A DNA stretch of 64,000 nt from Rhopalosiphum padi (Eukaryota; Arthropoda; Insecta; Hemiptera; Aphididae): assembly GCF_020882245.1 (NCBI RefSeq), contig NC_083597.1, positions 59,870,152 through 59,934,151 on the forward strand, read 5' to 3'. The translations under genes were made by a program, and so were the position numbers. The notes under the pieces were generated by a model. It was not told the DNA's origin. It did no database searches and saw only the letters and a list, made by a program, of their open reading frames with translations. Of this stretch, positions 12,071-22,932 are shown piece by piece (within the stretch, counting starts at the first letter, position 1; each line of letters starts with the position of its first letter).

Positions 12071-15000
12071 CTAATTTAAACAAAATATGAATAGTTAATT
12101 GGAAATAAGTTATAACCTAGATTATATTTTTATATAACTAGACTTAATTTATATTATAATCAATCGGTGCTTACGATAATAATAACAAATTATTAGAAAT
12201 TTACATTAATTGTTATCTATTGTGTGTTAGTGCTTAAAAATATAACTCCAAAAGTGAAAAATATTTTACAAACCTACAGACATTAAAATATAATTTTTAT
12301 TTTACACTTTATCTCGTTTTATAAGTTTGAATAATTTTTAGTTTTTGAAGTATTTTTAAACGTAATAGAAATCCTAACACCGAATACAGATTTTATTTTA
12401 AAATATTAAACTACAGTGAACCATAATACATCACAGAACACAACGTGAAAGAATACTCAATAAGTTATATCAAACATAAATCCATATATCTATATATATA
12501 TTAATATTTAAAATGTATTTTAAAAACATACAGAATCATGATATTTAAAAGTAATAACTGAATTTTTGTTATGATTTAAAAATAAAATAAATAAGTTTTA
12601 GTTATTTTGTATATATATAGTAAATTGTTTTGACATTTATAAAGCATTTTTATTTTTATAATTTTTTTTTTTTTTTTATCGATTTATAAAATCTATTAAG
12701 CCGTTAAAAAATAACTTCTATTCATTACAATTGTTTAAAAGTACGCTATGCATAAATCTAATATAAATATCTACTTCTCAATCATCGTTCTCGGTCAATG
12801 CGCCGATATTCGATGATTGCATAGGTAGATACATAAATGCATTTAATGCAATTAACGACTCCTAAAGTGCATTGTGTTCGGCAATCTAATCTTCCGAGAT
12901 ATTATATGGCTATTGGGTATTACCATGGTAGAAGATACGGAACGAGTCCGAGTTGTACAGAGAGCACGCTCCTTGTTTCCCGCACGTCATTTCCCATATG
13001 AGACATGCCGAGTCGACGACCGCTCCGTACAATATGGGGCAAGGAACGTTACCTGCGTGACAAGAAAACAATAATTATTATAATAATCGTTCCAGTGTGT
13101 AAAATTGTTTTAAAAATAACATTAATAGATACAATAAAGTAGTAAGTACCAATAACACACATTTTAATAATATAATTATCAGTCTTGACTCTTGAGCGTA
13201 AAATGCGTATTACAATATAGTATTATAGGTAGTAGGTACATACAATATATTTATAATATTTTATATTTTTGTGGATTTGTATGTATGTAAATTTAAATTG
13301 GTTTCTAGATGTCTTAGTAGGTAGTACTGGTTTATTTAGTAGGGTACATAGAATTTTTTTATTTTATGATTTCTAAGTAAATTTTAATATTATTATGATT
13401 ATATTTTATTACATCATACAAATGTAATTTTAATATTTAAAATAAAAGTAATATTGTATTATGTAACTATATTATTGGAATAAATTATAGTAAATTATAA
13501 ATAACTAGTCCTGATTAATATAATTAATTAAATATATATATTTATAATGTATTGTTTAAATTATAATAAACAATGTAAACATTTAAAACAAATTTTTTTA
13601 TGAATAATAATCTATAAATTTAATTTTAATAAAATGTATTAATTTATTAATTAAAAATTGTGAATTTCGTAGATATAAAAATATTTAGATTTGAACCCTT
13701 TTAAAAATAAAATAAAAGTATTGGGGTAGACGGAATAAAATTTACTATATAACTTGTTGTGAAATGATTTTTGATGATAGGTCGTTTATTTTAATTTACA
13801 CGTAAGCTTTTCTCAAATGTATGTTAAAATTGTATTTTATTATTTTACATAATTTCTTAATATATGATCAAAAAACTCGTAAATTGTTTTATTTATTAGT
13901 TTTAATGTCATTAAACATCAATATAATAATCGTAAACTAATTAATGTGATAATAAAGATAAACCAAAAAAAAAATATTTTTAAGTTTGTATTTTTTTTTT
14001 TATAATCTATATGTGTTTAAAGTTTATTTGTGAGTCTTGATTTTAAGTCGCTCATTCAGAATGAATTTTATTTTCTTGTTAAAAACAATGTTTACAAATA
14101 GATTGTACATCGACAGCATTGAACTTACCAAATAGGCCTATGGCAAACTGTATGAGCCCGAGAGCCATGGCTTTGTCTTGAGGATGTACGCACCGAAGTA
14201 TGAGTAGCATGCTGCCCACTTCGGAAGTGGAATGAATGAACACGAACAAGGAAAATAAAGCTATGTACCAAAAGCCCGAATCCTCGCAATCGTCTTTGCA
14301 CGAGCCCGGATACGCTTCCGTAGCGTTATTGTTCATGCACTGGCAGTCCGTGAACTACAAAATAATGTAAAAATTAACAATTTTTCCAAACTCGTGATCA
14401 GAGGCCAGAGTACAGTAGGTATATGATGGGTAGTGGACATTGTATAATACTATATTAGACGATTTGTGCAGTAGTCAACCTGATCGTAATATCGTTACAA
14501 GAATATCGTTATAAATTGGCGGTTTTTTTTTTCATTTTAGCAATAAATGGCAGTATGTACTACTGTATTACTCGTATATAGTATATAATAGCAGAATTCA
14601 ATATTAGTAGAATTGTATTTATATGTATGCGTTAAACCAAAGAAAATAAAATAAAATATCTCAAGGTAACTATTAATTAAGATGCCTATATAATTGCATA
14701 AATACAAATTAAACTAGAAATTAATAATACTTAACAGTGCAGAAAATGTAAATCGTTAAGTTAAAATTGAACGACAAAAAACGATTGACTCGTTATGTAA
14801 ACGTTTTTATTGAATCTTAATTCTTAACTCGTTAATGTCCAGCCTCGGAGTCATATAGTATAATACAGTCAATTGGTCCGTTAAAAAAAAAAATACGGAG
14901 AGCAGCTGGTGACAATATAATTGATCATGGTATCGATCGTGACAAACACAAGTCGACGACGTCATTGATGTGACCTATTGTTGTGTGTGTGTATATATAT

Positions 15001-18000
15001 ATATATTAGTATAGATACCTTGTAGCCGGCACTGTACTCATTTCCGAACGTCTGATTCCGGCATCCGGCGTGGCACGCTGAGAAGTACGTTATCCCATCC
15101 ACGCCGCATATCGGGCTGAACATCTCCTCGTCACACACGCAATGGTCCGAGCATGGCGACACAAACTTGGGCTGGTTCCTGTGAAAAACAACCGTGAAAA
15201 AGACAATGAGAAAATCGTTCCGATAAAGCGCCGTGGTAGCGTACAAAGGGATTTTTATGCGACACTTCAAGACGCATATAACATAATATTATGTTGTTCG
15301 AAAAAATATCTTTATACATTACATTACATTGATAAAACAGTCGGTTCAATTCGGAATAATTGTTGTTGTTGTGGTTTTATTATTTTTTTTTAAATATAGA
15401 TTTGAGAAAAAAAATTTTATGTGGAGCTCATCGGACTTAACACTCTTAATGATAATTATTATTTCAATTTCTTAATTTCTACAACTTAACATTTTCCCTT
15501 AGTTATTTGTACAAAAAAAAAAATGAAATTATAATTACCCATCGACTATATTCGATTTTAAATTCTTGCTAAGAATCTTAAAGTTAAAATCGTATAAAAA
15601 ACAATACCAACCCAATTATTGTGTGTATTTAAACATTACCAAAAATAAAACCGTATACGTTTAGACTTTTCAAATAATTATATATATTAAAGCAATCACG
15701 TTGCATAATACTCACAGTTCGTCGTATCGCAGTCCTGTGATATTCGTGGTAGGACATCCGAAAAACATTAAAATGCACATACCTGTAAATTAAAATTCCC
15801 GTCAATACCTCTATGTTCTAAGACGTAATAAATTATACTCGTTTTACCGATGGCATAAGCCAGGGCCGTAAACGCGATCCACGCGGCAACTGCTCTAGCA
15901 TTAGGATTTTTCTTCAGTATGAATATACCCGATATTATGATTCCAATGCCCATAACCATAATTCCGTAGATGCCTAAAATAAAAAAAAAATTAGCAAAAA
16001 GAAGTATTAAGTCTTTTATCACGATGATTCTGTGTCTGATTACCATAATGTCTACAATAAAATACCTATGTATACCTGTAGGGTTTAAAACCAAAATTAA
16101 AAATACTGTTAACTGAAACTTTAGAAGATATTGGATCCAAAACATTACCAAAGCCTTTTTTCAATTTTCTTTGAAACCTAAACGAAAATGGGTACCACCA
16201 TTTGTTAATAGAAACATTTTTCTTTTTTTCTTTTTTACTCCAATATTATTTATATTTTTTATTTATTTATGTAATAAAAATTGGCTCAATTGAATATGGT
16301 CGTAAACATATGTATTGATTTATAATTTTTTATTTTGTATAACCTATAAAAGTTTTAAGTAAAACGATCAAATATCAGCAATTATTAAAATTATAATATA
16401 TTAATTGTTATTTGTTCGGCCATTAGTCGTTGATCCATCGTCATAATTATTTACCTGTACTTAATTTATAGTTGTGGACGATGGTATATAATGACGTTAA
16501 TGACTAATGGAGTTATTATTAAAACTGTAATAAACATGTACTCGTGTAAGATGTTTTCTTTAAAAAATAAAATAACGTTTTATACCTACCAAAAATTTGG
16601 TACATGCCACTTCGTCGTTTCAAAAACATTACCAGATAGATATTTAATTAAATATTAGCGCAACGTGTGGTTTTTTATAGAAGAAAAAAATGTCAATTCG
16701 AAAACGAAAAAATCAAAACTTATATTATAATGTATATTTTTTATTCGGCGAAATAAGATTGTTTTATACGAGTATTGAAGTGCTGCGGGATCAGGTGATG
16801 TGCGGCTTAATTTGTATCCCGCCTCGTTCACCGCGAATAAAAAAAACTCAATTCAAACTCAGCAGTCATACGTGTGCATAAATATTTTTATCTAACGGTC
16901 TTTGAAACACCGAGGTACACGCGTGTGATACCGATTTCGGACTTAGGGACTCAGTATTGGGCAGTTAAGTAATAGTAATAATATTATGGCTTTATGCATC
17001 TGTATTTTTATCCAAATAAGACGTAATATCATTATCGGCGTTTACCCGTCTACTGAGTTAAACACGTTCGTCGAACTACATGGCGGAAAGTGATGGCGTA
17101 TTAAACGCGGTTTATATTATAATATAGTTTCATACCTGTGACCATGTTGGCGGTGTGCGTGGGGAAGTGGAACTGTGATTCGAAGTATTTCGGTAGGAAC
17201 GTGTAGATGCCGGCCAGTGGCAACAGGTGGAACACGCTGCTCGCGGTCCTGTACATGAGCATGTCGTTCTTCAGCAGCCTCTTGACGGCGGTCGGGAAGT
17301 CTTTGAGCTTGGGCGCCTTGGGCACGGCCGACAGCCCGTCGTAGGACGGGGGCGGATGCTGCTTTTTCAAGGCGCCGCCGTTGCAGGCCGACGACGGGCT
17401 CGGCAACCGCTTGGGGAACGCGAACATCGGGACGGACGTCAACAGCAGCGTGGCCGAAATGCCCACCAAGCCCAGCCACCACGCGCCCACCCACCGCGGG
17501 TTGTTGGTGTCCATGTTGGGCTCGTTGCTGAGGTCCGCGTAGAGGCTGGTGCACAGCGCGCCCAACAGGAACCCGAACGACGGGCCGAGTATGCGGACGC
17601 CGATGGTGATGGAGAAGTAGAGCGGCGACTCGCGGCTGGCCACGTTGTCGTCGATGAACGGTATGCCCAGCGTGTAGACGGCCGTCTGACCGATGCCCAC
17701 GCCCAGCAGACTGGTGAAGAATATGGCCAGCACGATCTGCGTGTTCCTGGACTGTTCCAGCTGTTCGGACAGTTCGTTCTGTTCGCACATCTCGTGCTGC
17801 ACCTGCGGCTGAGCACCGGTCTGCCCGGCGGTGACGTCCGGCGGCACGCACACGTTGGACGGGTAATAGTCGGCCGCGGCGGTCGCGTTACCCCCCGCCG
17901 GCCCGGCGAACCCGCCGCCGGCCATCGCCGCCGACGCGGGCGAATACTGGTGGTGGCCGAACAGGAAGTGCGGCGACGAGCACGCGAACGTGGCCACCCC

Positions 18001-18438
18001 GAACAGCACCATGCTGGACGCTATCCACCTGGGCCGGTGTCCCTGGCCGCCGTAATACGTGAGCAACAGCGACGAGCCGATCTGCCCGATTTCGGTGGCG
18101 CTGAGCACCAACCCCATGGTCTTGCTCTGCAACTGGAACAGCTTCTCCAGCGTGGTGATGACGCTCACGAAATACGTGGAGAACATGCCCTGCAACACCC
18201 AGCTGAAGCAGAACGTGGCCAAGAACACTTGCTTGGACGCGAACACCTGCATCCACTTGGACCGGCACGGCCCGATGCCGCACTGCACGTCTTCGTCGTC
18301 GTCGTCGTCGTCTCCGGCTGCGACGGCGGCACCGCCGGCGTTACGATAGCCGTCCCCGATCACGGCGGTGGCCAGCATGGCGTCCGCCGCCTCCTTCTCG
18401 TCGGCCGCCGTCCCGGTCCGGCCCTTGAACGCGGCCAT
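11910..18438 (-). CDS. Oatp: Organic anion transporting polypeptide (Oatp/SLCO family)
   Basis: Complete gene of seven exons, 17136-18438, 15848-15973, 15716-15782, 15019-15178, 14129-14354, 12924-13052 and 11910-12070 on the minus strand. It sums to 2172 nt, or 723 residues plus TGA. All introns are GT-AG and all phases join. The protein is a plasma-membrane, sodium-independent carrier of large amphipathic organic anions (family knowledge). Twelve membrane segments are visible, near residues 71-91, 108-128, 139-158, 234-253, 273-296, 320-341, 402-419, 436-454, 464-487, 579-598, 614-640 and 673-692. The OATP signature region is at 313-324 (NPRWVGAWWLGL). The large fifth extracellular loop (about 488-575) has a Kazal-like pattern with ten cysteines, from C508 to C575. 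Sequons are at N184, N490 and N562. The N terminus is acidic (six Asp from residue 43). Start: ATG at 18438 with G at -3 and +4; an in-frame TAG lies upstream at 18481-18483. The first membrane segments recall the insect Oatp26F/30B group rather than Oatp74D, but I cannot settle the subfamily or substrate. Confidence 0.95.
12779..12819. repeat. Short inverted repeat in Oatp intron 6
   Basis: Perfect 9-base arms (CAATCATCG and CGATGATTG) are separated by 23 bases. It lies in a slightly GC-richer patch of an otherwise AT-rich intron. No function is evident. Confidence 0.7.
12924..13052 (-). CDS. Oatp: Oatp exon 6 (GNVPCPILYG motif and last extracellular loop)
   Basis: Residues 628-671, acceptor TCACGCAG|GT, donor CATG|GTAATA. 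It encodes the strongly conserved NVPCPILYG, the DSACLIWEMTCG stretch and the GACSLYNSDSFR loop characteristic of OATPs. Confidence 0.94.
14129..14354 (-). CDS. Oatp: Oatp exon 5 (end of loop 5, segments 10 and 11)
   Basis: Residues 553-628, acceptor ATTTTGTAG, donor TTTG|GTAAGT. It begins with a cysteine pair (C556, C558), then C571 and C575 close the extracellular loop. Segment 10 follows, then a conserved intracellular RCVHPQDKAMALGL stretch leading into segment 11. Confidence 0.94.
15019..15178 (-). CDS. Oatp: Oatp exon 4 (Kazal-like domain)
   Basis: Residues 499-552, acceptor TTTTTCACAG, donor AAG|GTATCT. It carries the Kazal-like cysteines C508, C512, C514, C523, C534 and C538 around the VDGITYFSACHAGC core. 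The Kazal fold in these transporters is structural; protease inhibition is not implied. Confidence 0.95.
15716..15782 (-). CDS. Oatp: Oatp exon 3 (end of segment 9, entry of loop 5)
   Basis: A small 67-base exon after a 65-base intron. Acceptor TTTACAG|GT, donor AACT|GTGAGT. It encodes residues 477-499, including the FFGCP motif that opens the large extracellular loop and the sequon at N490. Confidence 0.93.
15848..15973 (-). CDS. Oatp: Oatp exon 2 (segment 8 and start of 9)
   Basis: Acceptor ATTTTAG|GC and donor ATCG|GTAAAA, phase 1 on both sides. It encodes residues 435-476, a hydrophobic segment, a short basic loop (KKNPNAR) and the start of segment 9 (AAWIAFTALAYAIG), typical of the family. 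Confidence 0.93.
16420..16510. repeat. Two-part imperfect inverted repeat in Oatp intron 1
   Basis: The left arm reads CCATTAGTCGTT then CCATCGTC. The right arm has GACGATGG and then ends GACTAATGG, so both blocks recur as reverse complements in mirrored order with unequal spacing. The intron RNA could form a bulged hairpin. It may be a decayed MITE end pair or only a structured intron segment. Confidence 0.55.
17136..18438 (-). CDS. Oatp: Oatp exon 1 (residues 1-434, membrane segments 1-7)
   Basis: This single 1303-base exon encodes 60% of the protein and runs from the acidic cytoplasmic N terminus through segment 7. Family motifs visible include GHRPRW at 133-138, LGIPFIDDNV near 257-266 and the signature at 313-324. 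The second extracellular loop (about 162-232) is unusually rich in Ala, Gly and Gln. The exon is strikingly GC-rich, with mostly G or C at third codon positions, unlike the downstream exons. The donor is ACAG|GTATGA, phase 1. Confidence 0.95.
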
Positions 18439-18917
18439 TTCGGGTACCGTCTGCGCGGGCGTCACTGTTCTGAACCGCGACTACTGCACCACCGCTGTGG
18501 TCGTCGTGGTCGTCGTGGTCGACTTGTACCGCTCACTGCGCACTGCTGGTCGTGTCTGCGGAAAACGAAGAAAAAATATAAATCTCCCGGTCGGGTTAAC
18601 GAGCATAATACCGCGGTAACAGGCGGTAGTTATATAGTGTAGCGGGACAAACGGTCATCGTCGTCGTCGTCATGAGCGTATAATCTCGTATTATTCGCCG
18701 ATTCACGCGTAGTCGCAGTGCGTATACGACAGCGGTTATATCCGCCGGGTAACGCGCGCGTGTAGTATGTGCGCGCTCGTGCTGCGCGTACGGTCCACGC
18801 TCGTTCGCACCGGTGCGCGGACGGATGACGGACGAACGAGCGAACGGCGACGACGACGACGACGACGACTCTCCCTTTCGGACGTCGTAGGTAGGTAGGT
18901 TTATTGTGCGCGCAACG

Positions 18918-18943
18918 TATTATTATTATTATTATTATTATTA
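18918..18943. repeat. (TAT)n microsatellite
   Basis: A pure TAT triplet run of about 26 bases inside the CpG-rich block upstream of the transporter. Confidence 0.85.
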
Positions 18944-19140
18944 CGCCCCAAGGTTCGACGCACACTGACGCGCACGCACGCGCCGCCATATTGTGATGGC
19001 CTGTGCGGGGCAAGGTCGATGGCAATTAAACGTCACGGCGGACGCGGCCAAAAGTGAACGCGCGCGCGCTGCCGAAAGCGACACACAATGATGATGCGCG
19101 CTACAATATAACATTATCTCCCGAGAAATTATATTATTTC

Positions 19141-19165
19141 TATTATTATTATTATTATTATTATT
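19141..19165. repeat. (TAT)n microsatellite
   Basis: A second TAT triplet run, about 25 bases, in the same upstream block. Confidence 0.85.
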
Positions 19166-19529
19166 GTGTCGGTTAAGCGTGCGCGAGCTCGCGTAACACA
19201 CACACGCGCGCGCGCTCGCTCGCTCGAGAGAGAGAGAGACGACAAATACGCGCGTGTGACGCGAGCTCGACCTTGGCGTGCGCGCGGACAAAAAAGGGTG
19301 ACGGACTGGGCGCGCGCGAGATAGCAACAGGTCGAGATCGACGCCGAATAATTCGCAAACGAGCGCCGCCGCCGTATTTACAATCGCGATAATATCGTAT
19401 ATGACGACGCGATTCCGGACGCGATTTACGTTGAGGCGTTGGGTACGATGATAATCAGCGACAGTCAACTGCAGTGATATCGCGATGTGTGGACGGTGAA
19501 AACCCGATCGGTCGGTCGGTAAAACGTTT

Positions 19530-22450
19530 TGGGTGTTTACCCGACAGAGATGTTTTACGTAAATACTATATTAATATATTATAGTTGTTTGTTTTTTTTC
19601 CGCGTCTCCGTCGTCGTTAAATGTGATGTCATACTACACAAACATTTGGCCGGAAAAATGCAAACTTATAAATCTGCTGCATTCACGACATATGACAATA
19701 TTATAGCAGTTTGATATATTCAAAAGCCGTTCTTCGTCAGCACGACGACTACATAACACGTTCATTTACACGTTATTTCGTATTAAAGTCCAAAAGTGTT
19801 TATAATAATATTATGATTTATTGTCATCCTATTTACATTTCGCGAAATTATGACATCGAGTGATTTAATGCTCACGCTGTATACTTACATAATGGCAATT
19901 CAAAATACTTCGCGTTGTTGTATAATACGATATATTTTTATCGACTGTACAATAATATATATACCGTGTTGCCTACATAGGTAATATTCTATTATAATTA
20001 ACACTGAGAAAGTATCGAATTTTACCCGTCACTATATGTGCATAATAGGTGAGATCTATATTGAATGCGCGCGTTACGTTGTATTATAATATATATTATA
20101 GAAGCGCGCCGTCGAGACGAATGTGTTTTAATCGTATTATTCTTTTAGAAAAAGAAACAGAGGAAAAAAGATTTTGATTATCGATTTTCCCCGCACCCCC
20201 CCAACGTGCCATCGCGGTGTATGATATTACGATGTACGAGCGTTATTCTTTTGTGCTCGTCAAATGCTCTGACAAACTACACTCGTCCACATAATAATAT
20301 AATATATTACCTATATTATATTATATTATAATACAACGTTGCAACAACATCACGGCCGTTCATTATTATTAAAATATTTATAACATGGCAGCTGTGTTTA
20401 TATGTGTACAATACGTTACGTGTACCTATCACCCGTGCATCTCGGTGAGGTCTGCGCGGTACGCGTTTGTAAAAAAAAAAATAAAAAAAACCGCATTTGC
20501 TACACGATCGATCGACCGAATATCGACGAGTCATTTTTTTCGTTCGTTTCCATACGTATAAAATAATAAAAAAATATACGATTTTCTACGATTATATTAT
20601 ATATTGGCTACATATAATTGCATGTGTACTATAGTTACTATACTGTCGGATAGCGAAAATTGCGTGAAAAATGTAATAATTTAATAGCCAACGACATACG
20701 GTGAACCGCTCGTACAGCTGAGAAGGAAGGGATGTGTCTTACTTAATACTTATTTATATTTTCATAATAAATATGAAACATAAAAGTGAAGGAGTAAAAT
20801 AAACTTTTAAGAATACATCTTTGAATGTGATACAATATGTAGTACTGTAGTGGGAAATACACGAATAAGATTAAATAGAAGAGTGTAGAAGAAATCGAGG
20901 AAATTATTTTTAAAATATAAACGAGATTCTTTAGGTATTTTATTCTAATATAATATTACCTATTTATTAATAATATAACTTGATTTTGAAAATTTTCCAT
21001 TTTAGTTTTTATGAATACTATTTGCTAACAAGATTCACCTATGAAATAAGAATAATAGCTAACAATTATATTTTATAAAAAAGCAAAAATTGCTTTATTA
21101 ATAATTATTGGTTTAAAGTGTTTAAACAGATTACAAATTTTCAACGTTTTTTTTTTTTTTTTTTATTAATAGTCCTTTAATCTTTGTTTAGCTGTTACAA
21201 CAAACAGCATCAACATTATTAGCCATTAAGCACCATATAAATGAAAATGAATTATTTTATCGTCTATATATCCTCCTCATTAAATGTGCAATAAAAAATA
21301 GTATAATATTATAAGTTATAATGTGCCATATTATTTTAATCATTTTTAGAGTGTTCTTGAGTTTATGACTTGGTTCACCTATATATTAATTTTAAGAAAC
21401 ATCAATCATTTTTAAATCTACTAAATTTTATTATTCTCAATACAATATATGAATGGCTAGTAGGACTTACTTTAGTTTATTAATTTATCAATTCCGCTTT
21501 ACCGAGGCAGTTTTTAAGACTTATGAATTATAACGATAATATTATGCAATGCGCGTGCACATTTATCAATCATTTATTGTACATCGCGTCGGTCACGTCA
21601 CCTTACGTATAACAATATCAAATCGCTCTATTCAATATAATTGACAAACTTAACCATGTGTGATGACAACAATAAGATACAGAATATTAAGTCGAGTCAC
21701 TTGGAGTAACGACACTGTTATAACGGGTTTTCTGTAACAATCGGATGACCGAGATCCGTCTCGTTTACACGTGGAACACAATTTCAAAAGCCGTCCGGCC
21801 GTTGCCGCAACATATGTATACATTATTATACAAATGCATAGATAAATCATACGTGTGGGTTATCATATTATTATTGTATTAACGAACGTTGAACATAGTT
21901 CTTTAGACGCGATATTAAAATATACGCACGACTTTCTGGTATACAGTTGGCAGAGCACAAAGCCACCGTCGTGATTTTAAACGCGTGCACTCGTACGTAC
22001 AACTGCGTACGTTATAGTTTATTTTATTTACATTTTTATACAATGATGAATTGATGTACACGTACGAAAATTCAGGAAAACTGTTGTTGCGATATCAAAT
22101 AAAATAGTTTTGCTGCTAAATAACGAGGAAATCTTTCTAAATCTTAAAAAAAATGGACATTTTATAGATTGATTTTTAAATAATTAATCTCGTCGAGCCT
22201 GTGTATGCAGTACTTATATACTTCAAGTTTAGAAAAAGTTTTATGCCCATTTCTAAAACAAACATTTTTTTTTATCCTTTTATAGGTTATATTTTTCAAT
22301 AATTTATGTTTTTTCAGTAACCATGACTGAATTAGAATATGTACATGATTGAAAGATAAGTGAAAATATAGTATAATATAATTCAAGAATTATGCTATGA
22401 AACGACTGAAACGTATAATTTTGATCAAATTTTTAAACTACAAAGAGTGT
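19530..22450. other. Intergenic stretch, no gene seen
   Basis: AT-rich with scattered mixed-composition patches (20040-20110, 20430-20540, 21540-21800, 21950-22020). No ATG-initiated frame with splice sites or coding-like composition stands out. These patches may be regulatory DNA of the transporter, but nothing specific supports that. Confidence 0.4.
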
Positions 22451-22460
22451 TTCTAATTCT

Positions 22461-22932
22461 CAGTGCTCGAATTGGGAAAAATTAAGTAGAGTTAGTTTAA
22501 AGGAGCTCAATCTAACGATTTTAAAACAGTGTTCCAATTGCACAATTACTCAACACATACCTGTGGGGGGCTTTACCTCACACATCCCGCTCACCAACCA
22601 TACATTTTGAATACCACTTTTCAGTTACACAGAAATTGAAATATAATATATTTTGATAGTAATACTAACATGTTAAGTACAAAATAAAAAAATAATAATA
22701 ATCAACATACATAATTTATTCAATATACTAAATAGATAACAAAATTAATAATTATTGTTTTTATATTAAAAATCGATGAAATTTAATATATAATTGATAT
22801 GGATTTAAATTCACATTTTATTAAAAATTTTTTGGACATCCCCGTTCCAGTAAAAAAATATAGTTGGAGTACGCAAAAAAAAAAATAAAAATAGTAGAGG
22901 AGCTCTATGAACCCCCTCCAATTCGACCATTG
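22461..22932. mobile_element. hAT-like MITE with 8-bp target site duplication
   Basis: The terminal inverted repeats start CAGTGCTCGAATTGG at the left and, read inward from the right, CAATGGTCGAATTGG, matching at 13 of 15 bases. The flanking 8 bases are CTAATTCT (22453-22460) and CTAATTTT (22933-22940), a duplication with one mismatch. CAGTG-type ends and 8-bp duplications are typical of the hAT superfamily. Both subterminal regions carry a GGAGCTC block. At 472 bp with no ORF, the element is non-autonomous and must have been moved by a transposase encoded elsewhere. The mismatches suggest an older insertion. Confidence 0.68.

Larger units (their letters stand above)
18480..19520 (-). promoter_or_regulatory. 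CpG-rich promoter-like block upstream of Oatp
   Basis: About 1 kb immediately 5' of the transporter start is far GC-richer and CpG-richer than the surrounding DNA. It holds (CG)n and (GA)n runs near 19190-19250, GAC/GTC triplet runs near 18655-18672 and 18845-18870, and two TAT/ATT microsatellites. I see no definite TATA box. It most likely contains the transcription start and 5' UTR of the transporter. Open frames here start with non-ATG codons or come from GC bias and are not called as genes. Confidence 0.5.

Noticed and set aside
18439..18465. Longer Oatp N terminus starting at 18465
   Set aside because: The codon at 18465 is GTG. The first ATG in frame is at 18438, with good context and an in-frame stop upstream at 18481-18483.
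17227..18642. 471-codon plus-strand open frame opposite Oatp exon 1
   Set aside because: It lies antisense to a proven coding exon. High G/C at third positions removes stops in the opposite frame, and the product is a low-complexity Arg/His/Gly-rich sequence without family resemblance.
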